Source: Rhodoferax potami (lineage in GTDB: Bacteria > Pseudomonadota > Gammaproteobacteria > Burkholderiales > Burkholderiaceae_C). From it: a stretch of DNA of 64,000 nucleotides. The stretch is from contig NZ_JAVBIK010000001.1 in the NCBI RefSeq assembly GCF_032193805.1, positions 806,001-870,000 on the forward strand. The letters run 5' to 3'. Shown in pieces: positions 55,230 to 64,000 of the stretch (within the stretch, counting starts at the first letter, position 1; every line of letters starts with the position of its first letter). Below the pieces are notes generated by a model. It was not told the origin of the DNA. It saw only the letters and a list, made by a program, of their open reading frames with translations, and did no database searches. The position numbers and the translations under genes were made by a program.

Positions 55230-56567
55230 ATGTCACTCCACCTGCCCCGGCCGGTCAAAGCAGCACTCCTTGGATTCTGGGATTTATTCACGTCGGCCAG
55301 CCCCTTGCTGTTCGCGGGTGCGGGCCTGATCTGGCTTGCCTATTGGTGGCTGAATCCGATGCCACCCAAACAGCTGACCCTGTTGACGGGCCCGGAGCAA
55401 AGCGCTTACGCCGAAATGGGCGATCAGTACGCAAAGCTGCTGCGCCAGCACGGAATCACGGTCCGACTGGTGCCCACAGAGGGTTCCGCTGACAACTTGC
55501 GCCGACTGCAGGCCGGCGAGGCGGATGCCGGTTTTGTGCAGGGGGGGTCTGCAACGGCGCCGACCGATGACGACACGGAAGAACTCCTCACGCTAGGCAA
55601 CTTGTTTGTGGAACCGGTCTGGCTGTTCTATCGCGCTCAATCTGCGGCAGACATCTCAGAAACGGGCCGGCTGCAGTCCTTGAACCAGTTGAGTACCTTG
55701 CGAATCAACGCGGGAACCGCCGGTAGCGGCGTCCCGCCGTTGATGGACACGCTGCTGGACATGCACCGCATGGACCCCAAGAAAATCAAAATTTCGCACC
55801 TGGAGCAAACGCCCGCCACGGTGCAGATGTTGCAAGGCAAGCTGGATGCGGTGGTGTTCGCCTCGGCCCCGCAGGCCCCTATGGTGCAAATGCTGCTGCA
55901 AACACCCGGTATCCGGCTCATGGATTTTCCTCAGAACGAGGCCTATGCACGCCGCCTGCCGTTTATCACCCCGGTCACACTGCCGCGCGGCGTGGTCGAT
56001 CTGGCGCGCAACATTCCAGCGCAAGATGTACACCTGATTGCCACGACCACCAGCATGCTGGTGCGTGAGAGCCTGCACCCGGGCTTGCGTCAATTGTTGT
56101 CTCAGGCAACGGTACAGACCCACGGGCAATCCGGCTGGTTCCAACGCACCCGAGAGTTTCCCAACGCATCCAACAGCGAGTTTCCGTTGGCACCCGAAGC
56201 CGAGCGCACTTTGAAAAATGGCATCCCCAGCCTGCAGCGCTACATCCCGTTTACCTTGGCCAATCTTGTAGAGCGCATGTGGCTGGCACTGGGCATCATC
56301 ATTGCCGTGCTGCTCCCGTTGGGAAAAATAGCGCCTCCGCTGTACGCCTACCGCGTGCGGTCTCGCGTTTTCCGTTGGTATGGCGAACTCCGGGATATTG
56401 AAAGCCGACTCGAAGCACACCCCGAAGACAAAGAAAAATTGTTGGAAGAGCTGAACGCGATTGAAGCCAAGGTGGAAAAAGTCATTCTGCCCCTGTCCTA
56501 CGCGGATGAACTCTATGCACTACGCAACAACATCGGCCTCGTGAGACAGCGCTTAACTACAGCTTAG
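55230..56567 (+). CDS. Membrane-anchored TAXI family (TRAP-type receptor) protein
   Basis: 445 residues. An N-terminal membrane span (LFAGAGLIWLAYWWL) replaces a cleavable signal. The central TAXI domain has LTLLTGPEQSAYAEMGDQYAKLL, LQAGEADAGFVQGGSA and INAGTAGSGVPPLMDTLLD. Near residue 355 lies a second membrane span (MWLALGIIIAVLLPLGKI), then a cytoplasmic helical tail of about 80 residues with coiled-coil character. It is thus an anchored protein with a periplasmic binding domain, and no TRAP permease is near. It overlaps the convergent DUF1631 gene by 11 bases. Confidence 0.8.
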   Translation: MSLHLPRPVKAALLGFWDLFTSASPLLFAGAGLIWLAYWWLNPMPPKQLTLLTGPEQSAYAEMGDQYAKLLRQHGITVRLVPTEGSADNLRRLQAGEADAGFVQGGSATAPTDDDTEELLTLGNLFVEPVWLFYRAQSAADISETGRLQSLNQLSTLRINAGTAGSGVPPLMDTLLDMHRMDPKKIKISHLEQTPATVQMLQGKLDAVVFASAPQAPMVQMLLQTPGIRLMDFPQNEAYARRLPFITPVTLPRGVVDLARNIPAQDVHLIATTTSMLVRESLHPGLRQLLSQATVQTHGQSGWFQRTREFPNASNSEFPLAPEAERTLKNGIPSLQRYIPFTLANLVERMWLALGIIIAVLLPLGKIAPPLYAYRVRSRVFRWYGELRDIESRLEAHPEDKEKLLEELNAIEAKVEKVILPLSYADELYALRNNIGLVRQRLTTA

Positions 56568-58944
56568 CAATCACGCTGTTTTTCATGGCCTGCTGGGCCA
56601 CCGCGTCCAGCGCAGCATCCAGCACGGTCTGCGCCGATATCACCCGCAATTGACCGGCGGCCACCAACTTGTCATGCGTGCGGCGGGTCATGGACTGTGT
56701 AGAGCCTGATGCGCTCGTGAACAAAAACAGGGTTCCATGCGGACTCGCCCAGGTGAGCTGCGTGCGGACCCAATCGTCATTGGACTGCAGCTCCACCCAA
56801 GAGCCGAGTGGCAAACTGCCTGCGCCGCTGCCCGCGACGGGCACTTCCGCTTCCTGCGCCGTGGACGTCGATGACTCTGGTGCAGTGCTGCTGGCAGAGG
56901 GCGCGTCGTCGAGCTCCAGCAGATTCGACTCGCTGGCTTCGGAAGGTGCAACCCAAGGGTCGCCATCTTCCACCGGGCGATGAGGCACTGCCAAAGCGAC
57001 AGCGCGCGCGGGTGTCTCGGGCGCCTCCTTGGAGCGGGTCCAGGGATCCCGGTGAACTGCCCGGAAGGCCGCTTGGTGCAAGCCCATCAGTGCTTCAAAA
57101 AATGCACCCACCTTGGTGGCGGGGTATTGGATGGTCTCCAGCCCGTCACGCAAGGTTCCCAGCAAGAGCGGAACCAGCTTGGTGAGTTTGGGAATATTCT
57201 TGGGCGCCAGATCCGGATGGGTGCTCCACAACAGCGCCGCGATCAGTGCTTGGTACCGGTCTGCCGCCGCAGAGCGACTGCCGCCTGCGAGTCGCGCTTG
57301 CGCAACCACTTGCGCCCACGGGCCGCACAAAAAATGCAAGACTACTTCGGGTACTTTGTTGGCATCCCGGTGCCCGTCGATTTCCCGGGCAATCTTTTCA
57401 GCCAGCAAGTTGCGCTGCTCGGCCTTCTCCAAGGCCCTGACAGCCTGAGCCCTCAAGGCGGCTTGCTTGGAAGCCTCGTCGTCCCAGAGTGACTGCAAAT
57501 GACTCAGAACACGCTCAAAACTTTCCGGGCCCGCGTGCTCGTCCATCAAGGGAGCGATGGCCTCCCGCGCTTCGTCCAGATACGCCAAAAAGCCGGGACT
57601 CCCGACCTTCGCGAACGCCAAGCTGCGATGCGTCAACTCTTGGACCAGCATCCTGGCAGCGTGCCCTTTATCGGTAAAAAAGCGCGGATCGGCCAAAGCC
57701 AAACGCATCAGAGCGGGCTCCAGCCCGCGCACCAAGCCCTGCACTGGTTCCAACAAACGCGGATCGCGCGCTATGTTGTCCACCATCAGGCTCACCACTT
57801 CCAAACTCAAAGCCTGCGCAACCCCATTGGCCGTGCGACGGATTTTTTCACGCACATCGCCGTCCACCCCCGCGCGAATTTCGGGCGTGGCACTGCGGCG
57901 CTGCTCGAGCCGCTGGACCACACGATCGACTTGCCGCATTTCGGCCAGGGCCTCAAAGGCCGCAGGAACGGTCGCCGCAAAGTCGGTAGGCTCAGCTTCG
58001 TGTGCCCGATACCCCGCCTGCGGCGATTCAAAGTCTCGCTCGAACTGTTTTGCAAATGCAGCGACTCTGTGCGTCGTGCCTGCAGAATCCAGTTCACCCG
58101 CCAGCAGCAGGCGCAGCCTGTCCAGGGTGAGCAAACCAGGATCAACGACAGGCTTAGGGCGGCTCAACTCTCGGGCTATCAAGGCCTCCCGCTCCGCACT
58201 GCCCGGTGCGCCATAGCGGGTGGTCTCCATCAGCGCGGAGCCAGCGCCTTCAGCGCGTTTAAAGCCAGCGGCCCCCACGCCGGGCGTGGCACTTTGCGAG
58301 ACCGCATAACTTGCGGCCACCACACCTTGCGCGCGTAACCGGACCACGAGATCACGGTACAACACTTGAAGCTCACTGCCTAAAGCAGTTCCCATCACGG
58401 TGAGCCAGTCCAAGCGCATCGAGGAAGGAGCGGGGGTGCGCTCCACGGTATTGCGCAATGCTTGGATATAGGCCTCCGGGCGCAAGGGGTTGCGCTCCGG
58501 GCGAACCGTAGGCAAGCCCAAAGCTGCACACATCAAGGCATTGAGTTCAGACAGGCTTGCCTCCGCAGCCAGCATGACCATTTGCTGCGCCCGCGCCATA
58601 TTGACGCTCTCTTGCACCTGAAGCTCGTCCATCAGCTCCAGTTGATCAAACTGCACATCAGCGATGCTGGGCATCGACGTGCGAGGCGTATCCACCGGCT
58701 TGGTGAACTGCTCCATCAATGCTGCTTCGAAGCCCTTTTCCAGAATAGCCTCATGAGCAAACAGCTGCCGCAAGGAATCCGCGTGAACTTCCCGCTCCCT
58801 GAAGTCACGCGCTGCGCCTTCGCGCAAATGCAAGTCGCGGCGCAGTGCAGCGACCAGTTTGGCCATCAGAGCAGGACCGGCCGCCGCGGCTTCCTTGACG
58901 GTCGCTTGGAACAAGGGCGGCGGGGGCGAGTGTCGATTTTGCAT
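56557..58944 (-). CDS. DUF1631 family protein, copy 1
   Basis: 795 residues, almost wholly helical, no signal peptide or membrane span. MRLDWLTVMGTALGSELQVLYRDLVVRLRAQGV and LVQELTHRSLAFAKVGSPGFLAYLDEAREAI are conserved with the second copy at 60699-62933. The C-terminal end (GSWVELQSNDDWVRTQLTWASPHGTLFLFTSASG) is a PilZ-like beta segment shared by both. DUF1631 is of unknown function, sometimes mislabelled thymidine phosphorylase. The PilZ-like end could mean a c-di-GMP link. Confidence 0.75.
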   Translation of the reverse strand: MQNRHSPPPPLFQATVKEAAAAGPALMAKLVAALRRDLHLREGAARDFREREVHADSLRQLFAHEAILEKGFEAALMEQFTKPVDTPRTSMPSIADVQFDQLELMDELQVQESVNMARAQQMVMLAAEASLSELNALMCAALGLPTVRPERNPLRPEAYIQALRNTVERTPAPSSMRLDWLTVMGTALGSELQVLYRDLVVRLRAQGVVAASYAVSQSATPGVGAAGFKRAEGAGSALMETTRYGAPGSAEREALIARELSRPKPVVDPGLLTLDRLRLLLAGELDSAGTTHRVAAFAKQFERDFESPQAGYRAHEAEPTDFAATVPAAFEALAEMRQVDRVVQRLEQRRSATPEIRAGVDGDVREKIRRTANGVAQALSLEVVSLMVDNIARDPRLLEPVQGLVRGLEPALMRLALADPRFFTDKGHAARMLVQELTHRSLAFAKVGSPGFLAYLDEAREAIAPLMDEHAGPESFERVLSHLQSLWDDEASKQAALRAQAVRALEKAEQRNLLAEKIAREIDGHRDANKVPEVVLHFLCGPWAQVVAQARLAGGSRSAAADRYQALIAALLWSTHPDLAPKNIPKLTKLVPLLLGTLRDGLETIQYPATKVGAFFEALMGLHQAAFRAVHRDPWTRSKEAPETPARAVALAVPHRPVEDGDPWVAPSEASESNLLELDDAPSASSTAPESSTSTAQEAEVPVAGSGAGSLPLGSWVELQSNDDWVRTQLTWASPHGTLFLFTSASGSTQSMTRRTHDKLVAAGQLRVISAQTVLDAALDAVAQQAMKNSVIAKL

Positions 58945-58978
58945 GCAGCAGCGTGGACTCTCTCAGTACCAAAGAGGC

Positions 58979-60640
58979 TTACTTCAAAGCCTTGTAGCGC
59001 ACGCGCTTGGGCTTGGCACCCTCTTCGCCCAGACGCTTCTTCTTATCGGCTTCGTACTCTTGGTAGTTGCCGTCAAAGAAGGTCCACTGGCTGTCGCCTT
59101 CGGCAGCCAGGATGTGGGTGGCAATACGATCGAGGAACCAGCGATCGTGGGAAATCACCAGCATGGTGCCGGCGAATTCGAGCAGCGCATCTTCTAGGGC
59201 ACGCAAGGTTTCCACATCCAAGTCGTTGGACGGCTCATCCAGCATCAACACGTTGCCGCCTGCGATCAGTGTCTTTGCCAAGTGCAAACGACCCCGCTCA
59301 CCACCGGACAACATGCCCACCTTCTTCTGCTGGTCGCCACCGTTGAAGTTGAAGCGACCGCAATAGGCGCGGCTGGCCATTTGGAACTTGCCCACGTTCA
59401 GGATGTCGAGTCCACCGGACACGTCTTCCCAAACGGTTTTTTCATCCGACAGCGCATCGCGGTGCTGGTCCACAAACGCCATCTTGACGGTGGACCCAAT
59501 GACGACTTCACCCGAATCCGGCTTCTCGCGACCGGCGATCAGCTTGAACAAGGTCGATTTACCGGCACCATTCGGGCCGATGATGCCGACAATCGCGCCG
59601 GCAGGGATGTTGAAACTCAGGTTGTCGATCAACACGCGGTCGCCAAAGGACTTGCTCACGCCCTTGAATTCGATCACCTGGCTACCCAAACGGTCTGCCA
59701 CCGGGATAAAGATTTCGTTGGTTTCGTTACGCTTCTGGTATTCGAAGTCGCTCAATTCTTCAAAGCGGGCCAGACGGGCCTTGCTCTTGGCTTGGCGGGC
59801 CTTGGGGTTCTGGCGGGACCATTCCAATTCCTTCTTCAAGGCCTTGGCACGGGCTTCTTCGCCCTTTTGTTCGGCTTCCAAACGGGCGCCCTTCTGGGTC
59901 AGCCAGTCAGAGTAGTTGCCCTTGTACGGAATACCGGAGCCGCGGTCCAGTTCCAGAATCCACTCAGCAGCGTTATCCAGGAAGTAGCGATCGTGGGTGA
60001 TAGCTACCACGGTGCCGGAGTAGCGCTGCAGGAATTGCTCCAGCCAATCCACTGATTCAGCGTCCAAGTGGTTGGTCGGCTCATCGAGCAGCAGCATGTC
60101 GGGCTTGGAGAGCAGCAAACGGCACAAGGCCACGCGGCGCTTCTCACCGCCGGACAGCACGCCGATGTTGGCATCCCATGGGGGCAGGCGCAGGGCGTCA
60201 GCGGCAATTTCGAGCTGGTGCTCGGAATCCGTGCCGGCGGTGGCGATGATGGCTTCCAGTTCAGCCTGCTCAGCAGCCAGTGCGTCAAAGTCGGCGTCTT
60301 CAGCGCCGTAGGCGGTGTACACCTCTTCCAAGCGGGCCTTGGCAGTGAACACTTTGCCCATACCGCTTTCCACGGCTTCACGCACGGTGTGGGTCGGGTC
60401 GAGTTGGGGTTCCTGGGGCAGGTAACCGATGTTCAGGCCGGCCATAGGAATGGCTTCGCCCTCAATTTCCTTGTCCACACCGGCCATGATCTTAAGCAGG
60501 GTGGATTTGCCGGAACCGTTGGTACCCAAGACACCGATCTTGGCACCGGGGAAGAAGGAAAGGGAGATGTCTTTAAGAATGTGCCGCTTGGGGGGCACGA
60601 TCTTGCCGACGCGGTTCATAGAGAAAACGTATTGGGCCAT
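58979..60640 (-). CDS. ettA: Energy-dependent translational throttle protein EttA (ABC-F)
   Basis: 553 residues with two ABC domains: Walker A GTNGSGKST and GPNGAGKST, signatures LSGGEKRR and LSGGERGR, Walker B MLLLDEPTNHLD and VLMLDEPSNDLD. The arm insertion and linker (SRQNPKARQAKSKARLARFEEL) are typical of EttA, which binds the ribosomal E site and restrains translation at low energy. There are no membrane parts. It sits between two DUF1631 genes on the same strand. Confidence 0.93.
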   Translation of the reverse strand: MAQYVFSMNRVGKIVPPKRHILKDISLSFFPGAKIGVLGTNGSGKSTLLKIMAGVDKEIEGEAIPMAGLNIGYLPQEPQLDPTHTVREAVESGMGKVFTAKARLEEVYTAYGAEDADFDALAAEQAELEAIIATAGTDSEHQLEIAADALRLPPWDANIGVLSGGEKRRVALCRLLLSKPDMLLLDEPTNHLDAESVDWLEQFLQRYSGTVVAITHDRYFLDNAAEWILELDRGSGIPYKGNYSDWLTQKGARLEAEQKGEEARAKALKKELEWSRQNPKARQAKSKARLARFEELSDFEYQKRNETNEIFIPVADRLGSQVIEFKGVSKSFGDRVLIDNLSFNIPAGAIVGIIGPNGAGKSTLFKLIAGREKPDSGEVVIGSTVKMAFVDQHRDALSDEKTVWEDVSGGLDILNVGKFQMASRAYCGRFNFNGGDQQKKVGMLSGGERGRLHLAKTLIAGGNVLMLDEPSNDLDVETLRALEDALLEFAGTMLVISHDRWFLDRIATHILAAEGDSQWTFFDGNYQEYEADKKKRLGEEGAKPKRVRYKALK

Positions 60641-60698
60641 TGCGATTCTGGTTATTCAGCGGTAAAGCCATATTATCGACTGCGCGGCAACCAAGCGA

Positions 60699-62933
60699 TC
60701 AAGGGTTGCGGTCTGATGGGGTTTCAAACGCGTTTTTTACATCGTTTCGCAGGGCCTCGCGGGCCACGGCATCGAGGGCGTTGTCCATGACATGGCCATC
60801 AGACACCAGCCGGATCAAGCCCAGCCCCCGCAAGCGGTCCATGGTGCTGCGCGACATGGAATGCGTCATGCCGCTAGCCGACAAAAACATGAACAGGGTC
60901 CGGTGCGGGCTCGCCCACGAGAGCTGGGCGCGCACCCATTCGCTACCCAGGGCCATATCGACCCAAGACCCGGTGCGCAGGCTCTCTGCACTCCAAGCAT
61001 CGTGCAGCGCTTGGTCTGCGACTTCGGAGGGCTCTGCATTGCCCTTGCGGGACACCTGCTGGCCGTTGAAAAAGCCGGAGTCCTCAGCCTCCATCTCGGC
61101 GAGCCAGGGATCGTCTTCAAGTGTCTCTGGCCCGGTAATAGCCTGTGGGCCTCCGGCAGGTGTTGCGCTCTGTGCATCCCGGTGGGACACATATTTGGCG
61201 TTGTCAAAGGCCTGCTCATGGATATCGATCAGGGCATCAAAAAACGGCGGGATCCGGTCTTCGGGGTGATCCACCAAAGCCAGCCCTTGCCGGATTTTCA
61301 CCAGCATCAGCGGCACCAATTCGACCAGACGCGCCCTGTTTTTACGCACCAGGCGGGGCTGCACACTCCAAATCAGGTCATCCACCAGTGCGAGATAGCC
61401 TTCTGCATCGTCCGAACCACCGGCGCTCCGCAACTGGTACTCGGCCACCACCTGCGCCCACGGCCCCCGCAAAAATGCCACCACGATGTCCGGTGCATTT
61501 TTAAAGGTCATGCGCTGCACAAACTCCTGGGCCAGGCGCTGGGCCAGCATGTTCCGCTGCTCCACGTGCATGAGGCCACGGGCAGCCTCGGCGGCAGCCT
61601 GCTTGTGCAGATGGTCTTCCTGCCCCCACGCTTCGTCCAACTTTTGCAACACTCGCTCAAAAGTGGCGGCACTTCCCTCGCTCCCCAAAAGCGCGGAGAT
61701 AGCGTTTTCCATGTTTTGCCGGAAACGCGCGTAGCCCGAGGCCTCTTCGCTCTGAAACGCCAGACTCCGGTGCGTCATGCGGTCCAGAAAAACACGCGCA
61801 GGGTGCTTGCGGTCTGCAAAAAAGCGGGAGTCTTGCTGAGACATCCGCTGCAGCAGAGGCTCCATACTCAGCACCAATTGCCGCACACCGGGTAACAGGC
61901 GGCGGTCTTGCATCAAATTTTCCAGCATCAGGCGCACGACTTCCTGACCCAACTCCTCGCCCAAAGCCTTGCCTTGCAGCGCCTCCCGCGCTGACGCCCT
62001 GGCGCGAGACCGTGGCTGCCCGGCGCCCGCATCGGCCACGACTGCGCGCTCAGAGAGGCGCTTGAGCATCGGCTCGACCAGCTTCATATCCTCTAGGGCC
62101 AAGAAAGACGCGGGCACGGTGTGGGTGAAATCTGCATTTCCTGCAGCTGCAGGCCGCGGATCGAGCTCACCAGAGAGCAAACGACGCAATTTATCCAGCG
62201 TGAGCAAGCTGCGTGACACGGAGGACGCCGGGGCGCTGGAAGTCAGGCCGAAAGGATGTGTCGTGGGGCCATACATCGGCACCGGTTCTACGCCCTGAGA
62301 TTTCAGCCACTCGATCAACTCGCGGTACATCTGGTCCAGCGCGCTACCCAACAAACCAGCGGCAGGCGCCATCACCGACAAGCGCGCCTCATCCTCGGGC
62401 ACCACTTGGACAAACGCCTCGCGCAAGGCGTGGGCAAAAGCTTCCGGTTTGAGCGGATTCAAATGGGCCTGCACGCTGGACCAGCCCATCAAATTGCTGA
62501 TAAAGGCGTTCAGATTCGGCAGAACCGCCTCCACAGACCGGGTGACTTCCTGCTCATTGACGGCCAACTCAATGTTGGCATCGATCTGCTCTTCTTCCAG
62601 AAACTGGAAATCGTCAAATCGCACAGGGCTGATGCTGGGCTTGCGGAAAGAGCCGCCCCCGTACACCGCGCTGCGCAACTCCACACGAAACACCGCTTTC
62701 AACTCCGCAGAACGGGCCAACAGTCGCTCAACGGTGACCTGCCGGACGGGATGCAGCTTGGCATGCAGGGTTTTGCCCCCGCCCACTTTGAGCATGGACT
62801 TCAGGCCTTCGAGCACATCATCCAACAGCGGGTCGCACTGCTCCAGCACTGCATCGATACAAGCAGACAGCGTGGGCTTGGTGTTGCCGATTTCGTGGGC
62901 AACTCCCAGGCGCCGCAACAAGTATTTCTTCAT
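60699..62933 (-). CDS. DUF1631 family protein, copy 2
   Basis: 744 residues, a paralogue of 56557-58944. It has the same plan: N-terminal helices, MAPAAGLLGSALDQMYRELIEWLKSQGVE, FLDRMTHRSLAFQSEEASGYARFRQNMENAI, and the C-terminal beta segment GSWVDMALGSEWVRAQLSWASPHRTLFMFLSASG. The two proteins are diverged but clearly related end to end. Function is unknown. Tandem placement around ettA suggests duplication with ettA in between. Confidence 0.75.
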   Translation of the reverse strand: MKKYLLRRLGVAHEIGNTKPTLSACIDAVLEQCDPLLDDVLEGLKSMLKVGGGKTLHAKLHPVRQVTVERLLARSAELKAVFRVELRSAVYGGGSFRKPSISPVRFDDFQFLEEEQIDANIELAVNEQEVTRSVEAVLPNLNAFISNLMGWSSVQAHLNPLKPEAFAHALREAFVQVVPEDEARLSVMAPAAGLLGSALDQMYRELIEWLKSQGVEPVPMYGPTTHPFGLTSSAPASSVSRSLLTLDKLRRLLSGELDPRPAAAGNADFTHTVPASFLALEDMKLVEPMLKRLSERAVVADAGAGQPRSRARASAREALQGKALGEELGQEVVRLMLENLMQDRRLLPGVRQLVLSMEPLLQRMSQQDSRFFADRKHPARVFLDRMTHRSLAFQSEEASGYARFRQNMENAISALLGSEGSAATFERVLQKLDEAWGQEDHLHKQAAAEAARGLMHVEQRNMLAQRLAQEFVQRMTFKNAPDIVVAFLRGPWAQVVAEYQLRSAGGSDDAEGYLALVDDLIWSVQPRLVRKNRARLVELVPLMLVKIRQGLALVDHPEDRIPPFFDALIDIHEQAFDNAKYVSHRDAQSATPAGGPQAITGPETLEDDPWLAEMEAEDSGFFNGQQVSRKGNAEPSEVADQALHDAWSAESLRTGSWVDMALGSEWVRAQLSWASPHRTLFMFLSASGMTHSMSRSTMDRLRGLGLIRLVSDGHVMDNALDAVAREALRNDVKNAFETPSDRNP

Positions 62934-63222
62934 GGTGACCGTATTCTCAACGCCGCGAATGGGCTTCGCCAGTGTATTGACAGATTGTTACCCGCGCCAA
63001 CACCGTACGCCTGATTCCGTGTCGACAAACCGACACCAGGCCAAGCCGTGCGACAATACGGGCCATTGCAGCTATTCAGTTGCCTGCAATATCAGCAACT
63101 TGCTGGGGATCGCTACGTGACAGGGCATCCCACTTTTGAATCCATCTGCCTTTGACTGACTGCGCACCGAGTGTCCGCAGAACGGCTGATTCCCAAGCGT
63201 CCCGGACGGACGCATCTATCCA

Positions 63223-64000
63223 ATGAACTTTGAAGAATTGAAGCTGGCACCTGCCATCGTGAAGGCCGTGCGCGAGCAAGGTTACGAAACGCCCACCGCC
63301 ATTCAGGCACAGGCTATTCCCCTGGTGCTCGAAGGCCACGACCTGCTGGGCGGCGCCCAGACCGGTACCGGCAAGACCGCTGCCTTCACCCTGCCCCTGC
63401 TGCACCGCCTCTCGATGAGCCGCAGCGCGGAGAACAAATTCGGTGGCACCGGCATCCGCGCCCTGGTGCTGACTCCCACCCGCGAACTCGCCGCCCAGGT
63501 GGAAGAGTCCGTTCGCCAGTACGGCAAATACCTGCAACTCAGCTCCACCGTCGTGTTCGGCGGCGTGGGCATGAACCCGCAAATCTCCAAGGTCAAAAAA
63601 GGCGTGGACATTCTGGTGGCCACCCCCGGCCGTCTGCTGGACCTGGCCCAACAAGGCATGTTGGACCTGGGCCAGGTGCAAATGCTGGTGCTGGACGAAG
63701 CCGACCGCATGTTGGACATGGGCTTCATCCATGACGTGAAAAAAGTGCTGGCACTGGTGCCCAAAGAAAAGCAAAGCCTGCTGTTCTCTGCGACCTTCAG
63801 CGACGAAATCCGCGAGCTGGCCAACGGCCTGCTCAAGAACCCACAAAGCGTGCAGGTCACACCGCGCAACACCACGGTGCAGCGCATCACCCAGGTGATC
63901 CACCCCGTGGGCCGCGGCAAGAAAAAGGCCCTGCTCGCCCACATCATCAACGAGCAAAACTGGAGCCAGGTGCTGGTGTTCACCCGCACCAAGTTCGGTG
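63223..64000 (+). CDS. rhlE: DEAD-box RNA helicase, RhlE type (cut by the window edge)
   Basis: The first 259 residues of a longer protein. The Q motif is in [13 protein letters not shown], Walker A in AQTGTGKT, motif Ia PTRELA, Ib TPGRLLD, the DEAD box in [14 protein letters not shown], and motif III SAT in [10 protein letters not shown]. It unwinds RNA in ribosome or mRNA metabolism. The ATG at 63223 is supported by homology from [16 protein letters not shown]. The 289 bases before it hold no other gene; a long leader is possible. The stop lies beyond base 64000. Confidence 0.9.
   Translation, partial: MNFEELKLAPAIVKAVREQGYETPTAIQAQAIPLVLEGHDLLGGAQTGTGKTAAFTLPLLHRLSMSRSAENKFGGTGIRALVLTPTRELAAQVEESVRQYGKYLQLSSTVVFGGVGMNPQISKVKKGVDILVATPGRLLDLAQQGMLDLGQVQMLVLDEADRMLDMGFIHDVKKVLALVPKEKQSLLFSATFSDEIRELANGLLKNPQSVQVTPRNTTVQRITQVIHPVGRGKKKALLAHIINEQNWSQVLVFTRTKFG

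Noticed and set aside
56557-62933. 'Thymidine phosphorylase' label for the DUF1631 proteins
   Set aside because: No nucleoside phosphorylase motif is visible; the label appears to be a propagated annotation error.

Overview
The window looks like the chromosome of a GC-rich betaproteobacterium of the order Burkholderiales, most likely family Comamonadaceae (Rhodoferax/Curvibacter-like). This rests on the gene content: a DUF3422 protein, a TctA/TctB pair, two DUF1631 proteins, an rpfE-like gene next to recJ, and an AapJQMP-type transporter. A family of short intergenic repeats built around 'tagct..tgcgc..gggctagaggc' points the same way. No rRNA, tRNA or CRISPR array was seen, and no stretch longer than 300 bases lacks a gene or an integron site.

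Layout. 0.2-4.4 kb: a membrane protein with a decayed GGDEF domain, an SDR dehydrogenase, a Nudix hydrolase and dusC. 4.4-8.4 kb: a complete chromosomal integron. Its integrase gene (intI) reads rightward under a near-perfect LexA box, attI lies to its left, and five cassettes read leftward, each ending in a recognisable attC. 8.5-10.8 kb: ahpF and ahpC for peroxide reduction. 10.9-15.0 kb: DUF3422, DUF4864 and TctA/TctB. 15.1-19.7 kb: a tight unit of four genes (amino-acid-type binding protein, TatD, spermidine-synthase-like protein, orphan GspE-like ATPase). 19.8-26.5 kb: lolC/lolD on the minus strand, then rpfE-like, recJ, Nudix and zntB on the plus strand.

26.7-36.5 kb is the most striking accessory block. 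It holds an NAD-dependent oxidoreductase-like gene, a four-part sugar ABC transporter, a flavin-dependent sulfonate monooxygenase, an aldo/keto reductase, a flavin reductase, a sulfite-exporter-like TauE/SafE protein and a divergent GntR/UTRA regulator. Together these match the sulfo-SMO route for oxidative desulfonation of sulfoquinovose. The Gfo/Idh/MocA protein would stand in for the classical sulfoquinovosidase as an NAD-dependent (GH188-type) one. Proposed order: uptake of the sulfoglycoside, cleavage to sulfoquinovose, oxygenolytic release of sulfite giving 6-oxo-glucose, reduction to glucose, and export of sulfite.

36.5-49 kb is a mixed chromosomal stretch: SDR, PPK2, thiolase, a diguanylate cyclase, nitronate monooxygenase, a 2OG-Fe(II) oxygenase, bacteriohemerythrin, YitT, DUF1003, a CurA-like reductase, a serine hydrolase, a core MetE-like protein and a K+ channel with a zinc ribbon. 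49-54 kb: an amino-acid ABC operon and an M14 peptidase. 54.7-64 kb: a flavin reductase, a membrane-anchored TAXI protein, two DUF1631 proteins flanking ettA, and the start of an rhlE-type DEAD-box helicase that runs off the right edge.

Four otherwise well-conserved genes (lolC, recJ, the thiolase and the nitronate monooxygenase) are each broken by a single-base indel. Three of these lie in a GCCGGC context and one in a C7 run. Sequencing error is the likeliest cause.
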